Assembly (NCBI GenBank): GCA_938074045.1
Contig: CALJGI010000038.1
Location: 1-64,000, forward strand
DNA: 64,000 bases
Source of the DNA: an uncultured Halieaceae bacterium
GTDB lineage: Bacteria; Pseudomonadota; Gammaproteobacteria; Pseudomonadales; Halieaceae
Reading direction: 5' to 3'
The notes beneath the pieces are model-generated. The model searched no databases and was not told where the DNA came from. It was given only the letters and a program-made list of their open reading frames with translations. The translations under genes and the position numbers were made by a program. Numbering within the stretch: position 1 is the first letter of the stretch; each line of letters begins with the position of its first letter. This document shows, in pieces, positions 9,358 to 16,791 of the stretch.

Positions 9358-9472
9358 GATAGCGACGTAGTCGCCCGGCACTATTTCCCTTTCTCCAGAC
9401 ACGCCGTAAACCCATCCATGGGGGCTTGGCTGCAGCATCCCTGCTGCAGACAGTCTGGAGAAAGGGAAATAG
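9358..9472. repeat. Structured intergenic repeat, copy B with perfect 20-bp inverted repeat
   Basis: The outer arms CTATTTCCCTTTCTCCAGAC (9381-9400) and GTCTGGAGAAAGGGAAATAG (9453-9472) are exact reverse complements. Nested inside are CCCATCCATGGG (9411-9422) and CTGCAGCA/TGCTGCAG (9430-9437/9442-9449, 4-nt loop). The arrangement predicts a cruciform or three-way-junction RNA/DNA fold. The left part (9358-9456) is the second unit of the 99-bp tandem. It is related in layout to 11632-11721. No transposase is nearby, so it resembles a REP/BIME- or MITE-like element and may also act as a transcript terminator or stabiliser within the catabolic block. Confidence 0.85.
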
Positions 9473-9519
9473 CACCAGGCTGAGCTGGGAGCAAACCTGC
9501 ATTATGAGCACGCGTTCAA

Positions 9520-10404
9520 TTATTGGGCGCCCCAGACTTTTTGGGCGGGAGTCTCCTTCGCCAGCAGCTGGTCGACGGCGTCGCCTACTTCGGCGGGTGC
9601 CCATCTTGCACCTTTGTCGACACCATCGGTGGTGCGCCAGCCGTCGGCGATACATATGCGGCCGCCTTCAATTTCGAAGATTCTCCCGGTGATGCTGGCG
9701 GAGGCAGCACTACCCAGCCACACCACCATCGAGGCAACGTTAGCCGGGTTGTATTGGTCAAAACTGCCGTCTGCGGGAACCGCCATACGCTCGGCAAATA
9801 CGTCTTCGGTCATGCCGGTGCGCGCGGAGGGCGCGAGACCATTGGCGGTGATGCCGTAGCGACCCAATTCCTCGGCCTGGTTCAGGGTCAGCGTGGCGAT
9901 ACCGCCCTTGGCCGCGGCGTAGTTGCTCTGGCCGATGGAACCCTGCAGCCCGGCGCCGGAGGAGGTGTTGATAATTCTGGCATCAACGGTATGACCTTCT
10001 TTGGAGCGACCGCGCCAGTAGTGAACGGCGTGGCTGGATATGCAAAAGTGTCCCTTCAGGTGCACGGCAATCACCGCATCCCATTCGGCTTCCGTCATCG
10101 AGGCAAACATGCGGTCGCGGCAGATGCCGGCATTGTTAACCACGACATGCAGATCCCCAAAATGATCCAGCGCCGCTCTCACAGCGTTGAGGGAATCGTC
10201 GTAGTTGGTGATGTCCGAGCTGTTAACCACCGCTTCGCCACCGGCTGCGGTGATCGCATCTACCGTTGCCTGGGCGGCTTCGGTGTTGATGTCGTTTACA
10301 ACAACCTTTGCACCCTCTTCGGCAAAACACAGTGCGTAGGCGCGACCCAGGCCGCCCCCGGCTCCCGTTATGATCGCGACGCGACCTTCACAAATTCCTG
10401 TCAT
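9520..10404 (-). CDS. Short-chain dehydrogenase (HSD17B4/MFE-2 SDR-domain type)
   Basis: A 294-residue SDR. The start at 10404 (MTGICEGRVAIITGAG) has an AGGAG Shine-Dalgarno 8 nt upstream; the longer open frame is not needed. The cofactor loop TGAGGGLGRAYALCFAEEGA is near residue 12, NNAG near 100, serine in INTSSGAGLQG and the YxxxK-type SNYAAAKGG near 175. The sequence resembles the (3R)-hydroxyacyl-CoA dehydrogenase domain of peroxisomal multifunctional enzyme and actinobacterial steroid SDRs such as Rv3548c/Hsd4A. It is the second gene of a pair with the thiolase 10415-11563 (10 bp gap), so it probably oxidises the 3-hydroxyacyl-CoA that the thiolase then cleaves. Substrate inferred. Confidence 0.82.
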   Translation of the reverse strand: MTGICEGRVAIITGAGGGLGRAYALCFAEEGAKVVVNDINTEAAQATVDAITAAGGEAVVNSSDITNYDDSLNAVRAALDHFGDLHVVVNNAGICRDRMFASMTEAEWDAVIAVHLKGHFCISSHAVHYWRGRSKEGHTVDARIINTSSGAGLQGSIGQSNYAAAKGGIATLTLNQAEELGRYGITANGLAPSARTGMTEDVFAERMAVPADGSFDQYNPANVASMVVWLGSAASASITGRIFEIEGGRICIADGWRTTDGVDKGARWAPAEVGDAVDQLLAKETPAQKVWGAQ

Positions 10405-10414
10405 GTTAATACTC

Positions 10415-11563
10415 CTACAATCGTTCGATGATGGTGACGTTGGCCTGACCGCCGCCTTCGCACATGGTCTGCAGGCCGTAGCGTCCGCCAGTGCGCTCCA
10501 GTTCATGTAACAGCGTGGTCATCAGCTTGGTGCCGGTGGAACCGATGGGGTGACCCAGCGCGATAGCACCGCCGTTGACGTTGGTTTTTTCGTGGGGGTA
10601 ACCGGTTTCATGCAACCAGGCCATGGGCACCGGTGCAAAGGCTTCATTGATTTCTACCAGGTCAATTTCATCCAGACTCATGCCCGCCCGCTTCATGGCG
10701 TGTGCGGTGGCGGGAATGGGTGCAGTCAGCATCCAGATGGGATCTTCGGCGCGCACACTCATGTGGTGAATCCGTGCCCGGGGCTTAAGACTGTATCGCT
10801 TGAGGGCTTCCTCTGACACGATAAGCATGGCGGAGGAGCCGTCACAGGTCTGACTGGAAACACCGGCGGTAATCGTGCCGCCCTCGGCCAGGGGCTGCAG
10901 CTCCGCCATTTTTTCCAGCGATGTCTGACGCACGGTCTCATCCATGGTCACGCCTTCAAAGGGAATCACTTCGGCGTCAAAGCGCCCTTCCTGTATGGCC
11001 TGCGCGGCGCGGTTGTGCGATTCCAGGGAAAATTCTTCCATCTGCTCTCGGCTCAGATTCCATTTGTCAGCGATCATTTGCGCGGAATTGAATTGTGAAA
11101 CCTGGACGTCGCCATAACGCGCACGCCAGCCCTGGCTGCCGGAAAAGGGATCATCAAAACCCAGGGGCTGGGCGACTACCATGGCGGAGCTGATGGGGAT
11201 CTGACTCATGGTCTGCACGCCACCTGCAATCACCACATCGTTGCAACCACTCATCACGGCCTGGGCAGCAAAATGCACGGACTGCTGGGAAGAACCGCAT
11301 TGCCGATCGACGGTTACACCCGGCACTTCCTGTGACAGGCCCGCCGCCAGCCAGCAGGTGCGCGCGATATCACCCGCCAACGGACCAATGGCATCGATGC
11401 AGCCGAAAATCACGTCGTCGTAATCCTCTTCCGGTATGTCATGACGCTCGACCAGCGACTTCAAAATAAAGCCCCCGAGATCAGCGCCGTGGACATGGGC
11501 GAGGCCGCCGCGGCGTTTGCCGGTTGGGGTTCTGATGGCGTCTACTATGTATGCTTCTGGCAT
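10415..11563 (-). CDS. Thiolase, FadA5-like (acetyl-CoA C-acetyltransferase family)
   Basis: A 382-residue thiolase. The start at 11563 (MPEAYIVDAIRTPTGKRRGG) is placed by an AGGAG 8 nt upstream and by the family N-terminus; 34 extra upstream codons are discarded. The nucleophile is in DRQCGSSQQS near residue 90, with NEAFAPVP, GGAIALGHPIGSTG and CEGGGQANV as the other active-site blocks. The CGSxQQ form is typical of the FadA5 steroid-thiolase branch rather than the CSSG form of the FadA6-like gene at 4801-6003. FadA5 removes acetyl-CoA from a steroid side chain. Here the enzyme could serve a side chain or the HIP propionate-derived chain. It opens a two-gene unit with the SDR, preceded by a 303-bp gap. 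Confidence 0.83.
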   Translation of the reverse strand: MPEAYIVDAIRTPTGKRRGGLAHVHGADLGGFILKSLVERHDIPEEDYDDVIFGCIDAIGPLAGDIARTCWLAAGLSQEVPGVTVDRQCGSSQQSVHFAAQAVMSGCNDVVIAGGVQTMSQIPISSAMVVAQPLGFDDPFSGSQGWRARYGDVQVSQFNSAQMIADKWNLSREQMEEFSLESHNRAAQAIQEGRFDAEVIPFEGVTMDETVRQTSLEKMAELQPLAEGGTITAGVSSQTCDGSSAMLIVSEEALKRYSLKPRARIHHMSVRAEDPIWMLTAPIPATAHAMKRAGMSLDEIDLVEINEAFAPVPMAWLHETGYPHEKTNVNGGAIALGHPIGSTGTKLMTTLLHELERTGGRYGLQTMCEGGGQANVTIIERL

Positions 11564-11631
11564 TTTTTGCTCCTGCTGAAAACTGAATCTGTTTATTGAA
11601 TCGGCTGTACTAATAGGCCGGTGCTGCGATG

Positions 11632-11721
11632 TATAGCTGCCTCTCTGGACACGCTGTAAATACATCCCTGTAAGCTCGGAGGCGACGTCCCTGTCGCCTA
11701 CGGTCCAGTGAGGCAGCTATA
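11632..11721. repeat. Structured intergenic repeat, diverged copy C
   Basis: The outer arms TATAGCTGCCTCTCTGGAC (11632-11650) and GTCCAGTGAGGCAGCTATA (11703-11721) pair with one mismatch. Inside are ACGCTGTAAATACATCCCTG with the palindrome TACATCCCTGTA, then AGCTCGG, then the stem AGGCGAC/GTCGCCT (11680-11686/11693-11699). The order of elements is the same as in copy B, whereas the stem sequences differ on both sides together. Confidence 0.85.
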
Positions 11722-11811
11722 CACCACATCACCTCTGGTTGTGCCAGAGCGAAATTTGTGTCGGCGGTCACCACGTCGTGGCTTCGAGTTTCCACCGGAA
11801 ATCGGGAGCGC

Positions 11812-11859
11812 TTGTGTTGCGGGGGGTATCGCCCCCCACAATGCGAGTGCTCAACACAA
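11812..11859. repeat. Nested hairpin: 8-bp outer and 6-bp GC inner stem
   Basis: TTGTGTTG (11812-11819) pairs with CAACACAA (11852-11859), and within it GGGGGG (11821-11826) pairs with CCCCCC (11832-11837) over the loop TATCG. It lies 8-55 bp past the stop of the minus-strand gene 11867-12919. On that strand it is placed where a terminator or mRNA-stabilising structure would be, but it lacks a T-tract. Confidence 0.55.
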
Positions 11860-11866
11860 TCGATGG

Positions 11867-12919
11867 TCAAGGAAAGGTACCCCCCGCACCAATGGATCGC
11901 GCATCACCAAAAATAGCGTCACCAACCCGCTGCTTATGCAAGCCGGCATCCCCCCAGGCGCTGTTCAAGGCCCAGGCTTTTTTCATAAAAATATGCAGAT
12001 CGACTTCCCAGGTATAACCCATGGCGCCGTGCACCTGAATGGTGTGCTGGGCGGCGAGGTCAGCCGCTTCACAGGCCACCAGTTTGGCGTGGGAAACATC
12101 TCTTGAGGCGGTATCGAGACCATGGGCAACTGACCAGGCGGCGCGATACACCGGCGCCCGCGCGTAGTCGAGGCGCACGGCGATATCCGCCATGTGATGC
12201 TTAACCGCCTGGAAACTACCGATGGGCTGACCGAATTGCTGACGCTCGGAGGTGTAAGCCACAGCCAGATCAATCATGCGCTGGGCCAATCCAAGCGCCT
12301 GGGCAGCGGCGGCAAGCGCACCGCGATTTACCATCATCTCGATAAGGCCTGCTGCACTTTCACCACTGGCGACACAACTGACACTCGACGGTTGCCAATC
12401 GACACGGAATAAACGCCGTGACGGGTCCACGGAGGGGTTGCGTGTCAGACTGGTTTCCGTTGTCGGCACCGCATGCAGTTCTTCACCGTATTGCAGTAGC
12501 AACAAATCCGCGGCGTCGGCATCTTCGACAAAGGGGTTGGCATCGACACCCACTGCAACCCGGGCTTCACCGGCGGCAATTTTTGGCAGCCACTGGGCAT
12601 TGAGGCCGGCGTCAGCTATATCGATCAGGGTGGGCACGGCAACCAGAACATTTTCCAGCAACGGCTCTGGCAGAGCGACGTAACCACACTCCTGTGCCAA
12701 CAGGATAAAATCAACGCTGGAAAGGCCCAGGCCGCCGCACTCTTCTGGTACGGTCATGCCCGTCAGACCCAGTTCAGCCAACTGCTGCCAGAGAGCCTGA
12801 TCACGTCCGCTTTCAGAATCCCAACGAGCTCTGATGCGTTCTGCCGTCACTTCGTTTACCAGAAAATCCCGTACAGATTCCTGAAACAGCAACTGGTCTT
12901 CGGTAAAGGTAAAATCCAT
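11867..12919 (-). CDS. Acyl-CoA dehydrogenase, small partner subunit (FadE32/33-like)
   Basis: A short (350 residues) acyl-CoA dehydrogenase homologue starting MDFTFTEDQLLFQESVRDFL. It lacks the GFERG catalytic glutamate block. It retains RQQFGQPIGSFQAVKHHMADI and HGAMGYTWEVDLHIFMKKA, the hallmarks of partner chains of heterotetrameric steroid dehydrogenases. The length agrees with FadE32/FadE33 (about 320 residues) rather than a full homotetrameric enzyme. It follows the full-length dehydrogenase 12932-14104 by 12 bp, and the two are likely one enzyme acting on a late dicarboxyl-CoA intermediate after ring opening. Numbering as FadE32 or FadE33 cannot be decided by eye. Confidence 0.75.
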   Translation of the reverse strand: MDFTFTEDQLLFQESVRDFLVNEVTAERIRARWDSESGRDQALWQQLAELGLTGMTVPEECGGLGLSSVDFILLAQECGYVALPEPLLENVLVAVPTLIDIADAGLNAQWLPKIAAGEARVAVGVDANPFVEDADAADLLLLQYGEELHAVPTTETSLTRNPSVDPSRRLFRVDWQPSSVSCVASGESAAGLIEMMVNRGALAAAAQALGLAQRMIDLAVAYTSERQQFGQPIGSFQAVKHHMADIAVRLDYARAPVYRAAWSVAHGLDTASRDVSHAKLVACEAADLAAQHTIQVHGAMGYTWEVDLHIFMKKAWALNSAWGDAGLHKQRVGDAIFGDARSIGAGGTFP

Positions 12920-12931
12920 GATCCCGCCTCC

Positions 12932-14104
12932 TCAGACCCGTGGCATGCCGAGCATACGCTCAGCAATAATGTTGCGTTGAATCTCGTTGGTACCGGCATA
13001 GATCGGCCCAGACTGTGAAAACAGCCAGCCGTCCAGCCAGGTTCCAACACCTTCAGCATCAGGTGCATGGGGCAACAGCTCCGCGCGGGCGCCGAGTATG
13101 CTCATCGCCGTGGCGTGCATATTGCGATCCAGTTCCGACCAGAAAATTTTGTTGGTGGATGATTCAGCGCCAATCTTGCCACCCGCCATCAAACGGGAGG
13201 CGGTCTGATAGGTGGTCAGGCAGTAGCTTTCGGCGTCCATGTAGGCACGCAGTACACGGTCACGAATGGCCGGATCTCGGTCAGCCGACTCGCGGTTATC
13301 GCGATACAGCTGAACCAGCCGACGCGCCGTCTCCTGGAACCGTGCCGGGGAGCGCAGCATCAAACCGCGCTCAAAACCCGCGGTGGCCATGGCCACCTGC
13401 CAGCCTTCGCCCTCGCCACCCAGGCGCCGTTCAACCGGCACCTTGACGTTATCAAAAAATATTTCAGCAAATCCGGGCAGGCCATCCAACTGGGGAATAG
13501 GTCTGACGGTTATGCCTTCCAGATTCAGCGGCACAAGAATAAAAGTGAGGCCACGATGGCGCTTTGATTCCGGGTCGGTGCGGAACATACCGAAACACTG
13601 ATCCGCCCATACCGCCCGGGTCGACCAGGTCTTCTGGCCATTGATGACGTAGTGGCTACCATCCTCTGACAGATCCGCTCTGGAACGAATCGCTGCCATA
13701 TCAGAGCCGGCACCCGGCTCCGACCAACCCTGTGCCCAGACTTCCTCACCGGTGGCCATCTTGGGCAGTATCTCGGCCTTCTGGGCGTCGGTGCCGTATT
13801 CCATCAATGTCGGCCCCAACAGAAAAATACCGTTTTGATTGACCCGCAACGGTGCACCGGCACGCCAGTATTCCTCTTCAAAAATCAGCCACTCGATCAG
13901 ATCGCAACCACGGCCACCCAAATCTTCCGGCCAGGTCACCATGCCCCAGCGGCCCTTGTTCAGCGTCGCCTCCCAATCCCTATGTTGCTGAAAGCCCGCG
14001 GCGGTATCAAAACTCGCCAGCGGTTCTGCAGGTACGTGGGCCGCCAGCCACTGACGGACTTGCTGGCGGAAGGCCTGTTGCTCTGAGGTAAAGTTTAGTT
14101 CCAC
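12932..14104 (-). CDS. Acyl-CoA dehydrogenase, full-length subunit (FadE31-like)
   Basis: A 390-residue acyl-CoA dehydrogenase. GTG at 14104 is chosen as start because it gives the family N-terminus VELNFTSEQQAFRQQVRQWL and sits 1 nt after the EchA20 stop; the open frame upstream lies inside echA20. Key blocks are WAQGWSEPGAGSDMA (FAD/substrate), GFERG (probable catalytic glutamate) and the C-terminal YAGTNEIQRNIIAERMLGMPRV. It resembles FadE31, which in M. tuberculosis pairs with FadE32 or FadE33. The adjacent small subunit at 11867-12919 is the obvious partner. The tight spacing from echA20 through both dehydrogenases indicates one transcript. Confidence 0.78.
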   Translation of the reverse strand: MELNFTSEQQAFRQQVRQWLAAHVPAEPLASFDTAAGFQQHRDWEATLNKGRWGMVTWPEDLGGRGCDLIEWLIFEEEYWRAGAPLRVNQNGIFLLGPTLMEYGTDAQKAEILPKMATGEEVWAQGWSEPGAGSDMAAIRSRADLSEDGSHYVINGQKTWSTRAVWADQCFGMFRTDPESKRHRGLTFILVPLNLEGITVRPIPQLDGLPGFAEIFFDNVKVPVERRLGGEGEGWQVAMATAGFERGLMLRSPARFQETARRLVQLYRDNRESADRDPAIRDRVLRAYMDAESYCLTTYQTASRLMAGGKIGAESSTNKIFWSELDRNMHATAMSILGARAELLPHAPDAEGVGTWLDGWLFSQSGPIYAGTNEIQRNIIAERMLGMPRV

Positions 14105-14105
14105 G

Positions 14106-14870
14106 TTATGAATCGCCCTTGAAATCAGCGTCCCGCTTTTCGACGAAGGCGTCGCGGGATTCCTGTGAATCCTCCATGGTGTATGCCTCGAAGGTAAAGC
14201 CCTGCTCCCAGCGATACTTGTCTTCCAGATCACCGTCCTCGATACCGTTCAGCGCTTCTTTCGCGAGTTTCACCATGGCCGGTGATTTAGCGGCGATTTT
14301 GGCTGCCATCTCCCGGGCGGTATCCAGCAACTGGTCCTTGGGAACCACTTTTTCGATAGCACCCAGACGGTATGCTTCAGCGGCATCGATAAACTCGCCG
14401 GTGAAGTACATGTAGCGCACTTTCTGCACCGGGAACATGCGCTGCAGATGGGCACCGCCACCCATGGCGCCGCGGTCGATTTCAGGCACACCAAAGGTGG
14501 TGCAATCAGACGCCACGATAATGTCGGCAGCGCCACTGATGCCAATGCCGCCGCCCAGCACAAAGCCATGCAGGGCAACAATCACCGGCTTGGGGTTGCA
14601 GTGGATCGCCTTGAATGTGTTGTAGTTGCCGCGATTGACGTCAACAATTTTGAGGGGATCGGCGGCCAGTTCCTTGATGTCCACCCCGGCACAAAAACCG
14701 CGCCCCGCTGCCGTCACTATAATCACGTTGACGTCTTCGCGTTGGCCCAGTGCATCCAGTTCATCAGCGATGGCAAACCAGCCACGGCTGTCGAAGGCAT
14801 TCACCGGTGGATAGTCAAAAACCAGCTCGGCGATATTATCGGTCACCGTGCTTGTAAAAGGTTGTGTCAT
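14106..14870 (-). CDS. echA20: Crotonase-family ring hydrolase, EchA20-like
   Basis: A 254-residue crotonase-fold protein with the CoA oxyanion-hole segments GRGFCAGVDIKEL (residues ~56-68) and HGFVLGGGIGISGAADIIVA. The first classical hydratase glutamate is replaced (GGGIGIS), whereas FGVPEIDRG keeps an acidic residue. This fits EchA20, which hydrolyses the diketone ring D of HIEC-CoA to give COCHEA-CoA, rather than a simple enoyl-CoA hydratase. AGGAG precedes ATG by 8 nt, and the start overlaps the IpdC stop by 4 nt (ATGA). The position between ipdC and the dehydrogenase pair is as expected for a HIP-degradation operon. Confidence 0.85.
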   Translation of the reverse strand: MTQPFTSTVTDNIAELVFDYPPVNAFDSRGWFAIADELDALGQREDVNVIIVTAAGRGFCAGVDIKELAADPLKIVDVNRGNYNTFKAIHCNPKPVIVALHGFVLGGGIGISGAADIIVASDCTTFGVPEIDRGAMGGGAHLQRMFPVQKVRYMYFTGEFIDAAEAYRLGAIEKVVPKDQLLDTAREMAAKIAAKSPAMVKLAKEALNGIEDGDLEDKYRWEQGFTFEAYTMEDSQESRDAFVEKRDADFKGDS

Positions 14871-15958
14871 GTTTGTTGCTCCTCGCGGGATTTAAGAGGG
14901 GAATCAATCTGTGCCAGTACCTGCAGGCGCTGCTCGGCCTCGGCGACGATGCCGGCTATGAGTTCTTCACAGGTCAGCAGGCTGTCGATAACACCGGCCA
15001 CCTGGCCACTGGGCAAAACACCCCGGGCCGGCTCACCCTCAACCATGGCTTTTTGAATAATCATCGGCGCGTTGGCGCTCATAATGGCCTGGGCCGGCGT
15101 CATATCATCGTCACGCTGCATGGCCAGTGCTGACTTCAGCAGGCTGGGGATACTGGCACCGGTAAAGCGTCTGAACGCGAGTCCGTTGCGCAGCGCGATA
15201 AGCAGTTTTTTCAGAGCGCCGGCCTGTTCGAGTTCGGTCAGCAGTTCATTCATGATCATGCGCTGGGGCAAACCATCCATCGCCCTGGACACAATAATCT
15301 CCCCCGGGTTCTGGCAATCCACATAGCGCTGCAGCGTCACATCTGGAACGGGTGATTCGTGAGTCATCAGAAAGCGGGTTCCCATGGCGATACCCGCCGC
15401 GCCCCAGGCCAGCGCCGCTACCAGGCCGCGGCCATCCTTAAAACCCCCGGCCGCCACCACCGGCACCTTGCCGCCCACGGCATCGACCACCTGGGGAATC
15501 AGCAACGTCGTGGGTACCGCGCCGGTGTGACCGCCGCCCTCCCCACCCTGCACCGTCACCGCATCGGCACCCATTTCAACAGCCTTGAGGGCGTGCTTGG
15601 GCAGACCAATGGTGGGCATACACACCACGCCGGCATCTTTCAGTCGCTTCACCATGTCAGCACCCGGCGAGCGCGAATAACTCACCGCGCGCACGCCGTG
15701 CTTGATCACCAGGTTGACGATGTCGTCGGCGTTGGGCTGATACATATGAAAGTTGACGCCGAAATTGGCGTCGGTCAGTTCCTTGACCCGCAGGATATCC
15801 GCCTCCAGCTCAGCTGGCGGAATGGTGGCACCCGCCAGAAAGCCGAAGCCACCGGCGTTACCGGTACCCGCAACCAGCACGGGGTCCGCCACCCAACCCA
15901 TCGCTGTCTGCACAATGGGGTAGCGGCATCCCAGTAGTTCGGTCAGTGCTGTCTGCAT
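14867..15958 (-). CDS. ipdC: Nitronate monooxygenase-family flavoenzyme, IpdC-like
   Basis: A 363-residue TIM-barrel flavoprotein starting MQTALTELLGCRYPIVQTAMGWV at 15958; the 25 codons upstream of this in the open frame overlap ipdB. Family motifs are GNAGGFGFLAG, the glycine-rich QGGEGGGHTGAVPT (FMN phosphate) and PVVAAGGFKDGRGLVAALAWGAAGIAMGTRF. IpdC is a member of this family that acts as a CoA-thioester dehydrogenase in HIP ring degradation, forming HIEC-CoA, the EchA20 substrate. General nitronate monooxygenase or enoyl-reductase activity is the alternative. The placement between ipdB (5-nt spacing) and echA20 (overlap) makes IpdC by far the best reading. Confidence 0.87.
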   Translation of the reverse strand: MQTALTELLGCRYPIVQTAMGWVADPVLVAGTGNAGGFGFLAGATIPPAELEADILRVKELTDANFGVNFHMYQPNADDIVNLVIKHGVRAVSYSRSPGADMVKRLKDAGVVCMPTIGLPKHALKAVEMGADAVTVQGGEGGGHTGAVPTTLLIPQVVDAVGGKVPVVAAGGFKDGRGLVAALAWGAAGIAMGTRFLMTHESPVPDVTLQRYVDCQNPGEIIVSRAMDGLPQRMIMNELLTELEQAGALKKLLIALRNGLAFRRFTGASIPSLLKSALAMQRDDDMTPAQAIMSANAPMIIQKAMVEGEPARGVLPSGQVAGVIDSLLTCEELIAGIVAEAEQRLQVLAQIDSPLKSREEQQT

Positions 15959-15962
15959 GATG

Positions 15963-16766
15963 TCAGGACCTGTCGCCGGGAGGATTATCCCGCAGTTGTT
16001 TGCTGCGCTGATTATGTGGATCCATGGCGGCAATGATGCTCAGCTGTTCAGCGGTAGGCGCAGCGGTGGTAACAACATCATCCGCCCATGCCAGCGCAAA
16101 GCCGGTGTTTTCCTGCACCTGCTCGGCAGTGATTCCAGGGTGCAGTGATACCACGCGAACCTGGTGATCCGGCCCGCCAAAGTCCATCACACAGAGATCC
16201 GTAATGATGTGACGCAGACCGATATCATCCATGCTGTAGCCCCGCGGCAGACGCTCGGGGTTATAACCAATGGTACAAACAAAATCGCATTCGCCTTCAA
16301 CAAAAACCCGGGTGCTGTGTGCCGGCACCAAAAAAGAATTCAGATGGCTGATGGAATTGCCGGGAAAGCCCCGCGCACCCAGCATCTGAACTTTCGGCTG
16401 CTGGTGGGTGCCGCCGATGGCGGAGATATTACTCTGCCCGAAGCGATCCAGCTGTGTCGGGCCACCGGTGATGTGACGACGACCGCTCCACACATTTTCA
16501 AAGATGCGCGCAAAACCCATCCAGTTTTCGTTCTGCTGCACGAAATCAGCGGGGCGCGGGCCCAGCGGATTGGGCTCTGCAAGCATCCATGATTCGGAAT
16601 CCGTCATCATGATCTCGGTATTGCAGGTTTTCATGGCCAGGCTGGCGGCGATACGCGGCAGTACCCCGATGCCGGTCACCAGTACCTCACCATCGTTTTC
16701 ATAAATAGCCGCGTTGGCACATATCATCAATTCGGCGAGGCTGTAGTCGCTGGCAGCATTACTCAT
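15963..16766 (-). CDS. ipdB: CoA-transferase-like ring hydrolase, beta subunit IpdB
   Basis: A 267-residue class I CoA-transferase-fold beta subunit. The start at 16766 (MSNAASDYSLAELM) has GGAG 8 nt upstream; an in-frame ATG 12 nt earlier is possible, and the much longer open frame is overlap with ipdA. Readable blocks are MMTDSESWMLAEPNPLGPRP and a beta-subunit loop GGPTQLDRFGQSNISAIG. In actinobacteria and proteobacteria IpdA and IpdB form a heterotetramer that, despite the fold, does not transfer CoA but hydrolytically opens ring C of COCHEA-CoA. It follows ipdA with a 25-nt gap. Confidence 0.88.
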   Translation of the reverse strand: MSNAASDYSLAELMICANAAIYENDGEVLVTGIGVLPRIAASLAMKTCNTEIMMTDSESWMLAEPNPLGPRPADFVQQNENWMGFARIFENVWSGRRHITGGPTQLDRFGQSNISAIGGTHQQPKVQMLGARGFPGNSISHLNSFLVPAHSTRVFVEGECDFVCTIGYNPERLPRGYSMDDIGLRHIITDLCVMDFGGPDHQVRVVSLHPGITAEQVQENTGFALAWADDVVTTAAPTAEQLSIIAAMDPHNQRSKQLRDNPPGDRS

Positions 16767-16791
16767 TGTGTTCTCCATGTCTGTGTTCGCC

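Larger units (their letters stand above)
11564..11866. other. 303-bp non-coding gap with two structured elements
   Basis: No convincing gene is visible. The gap holds the structured repeat 11632-11721 and the nested hairpin 11812-11859. It divides the minus-strand block into an upstream segment (ligase to small dehydrogenase) and the thiolase-SDR unit. It may contain an internal terminator or promoter, but no clear -35/-10 pair was found. Confidence 0.6.

Noticed and set aside
8917..9438. Open frame (173 codons) across the structured repeat with repeated HGWVxGVSGE translations
   Set aside because: The apparent protein repeat is only the 99-bp DNA tandem read in one frame, partly antisense to the dehydrogenase gene; no RBS or family.
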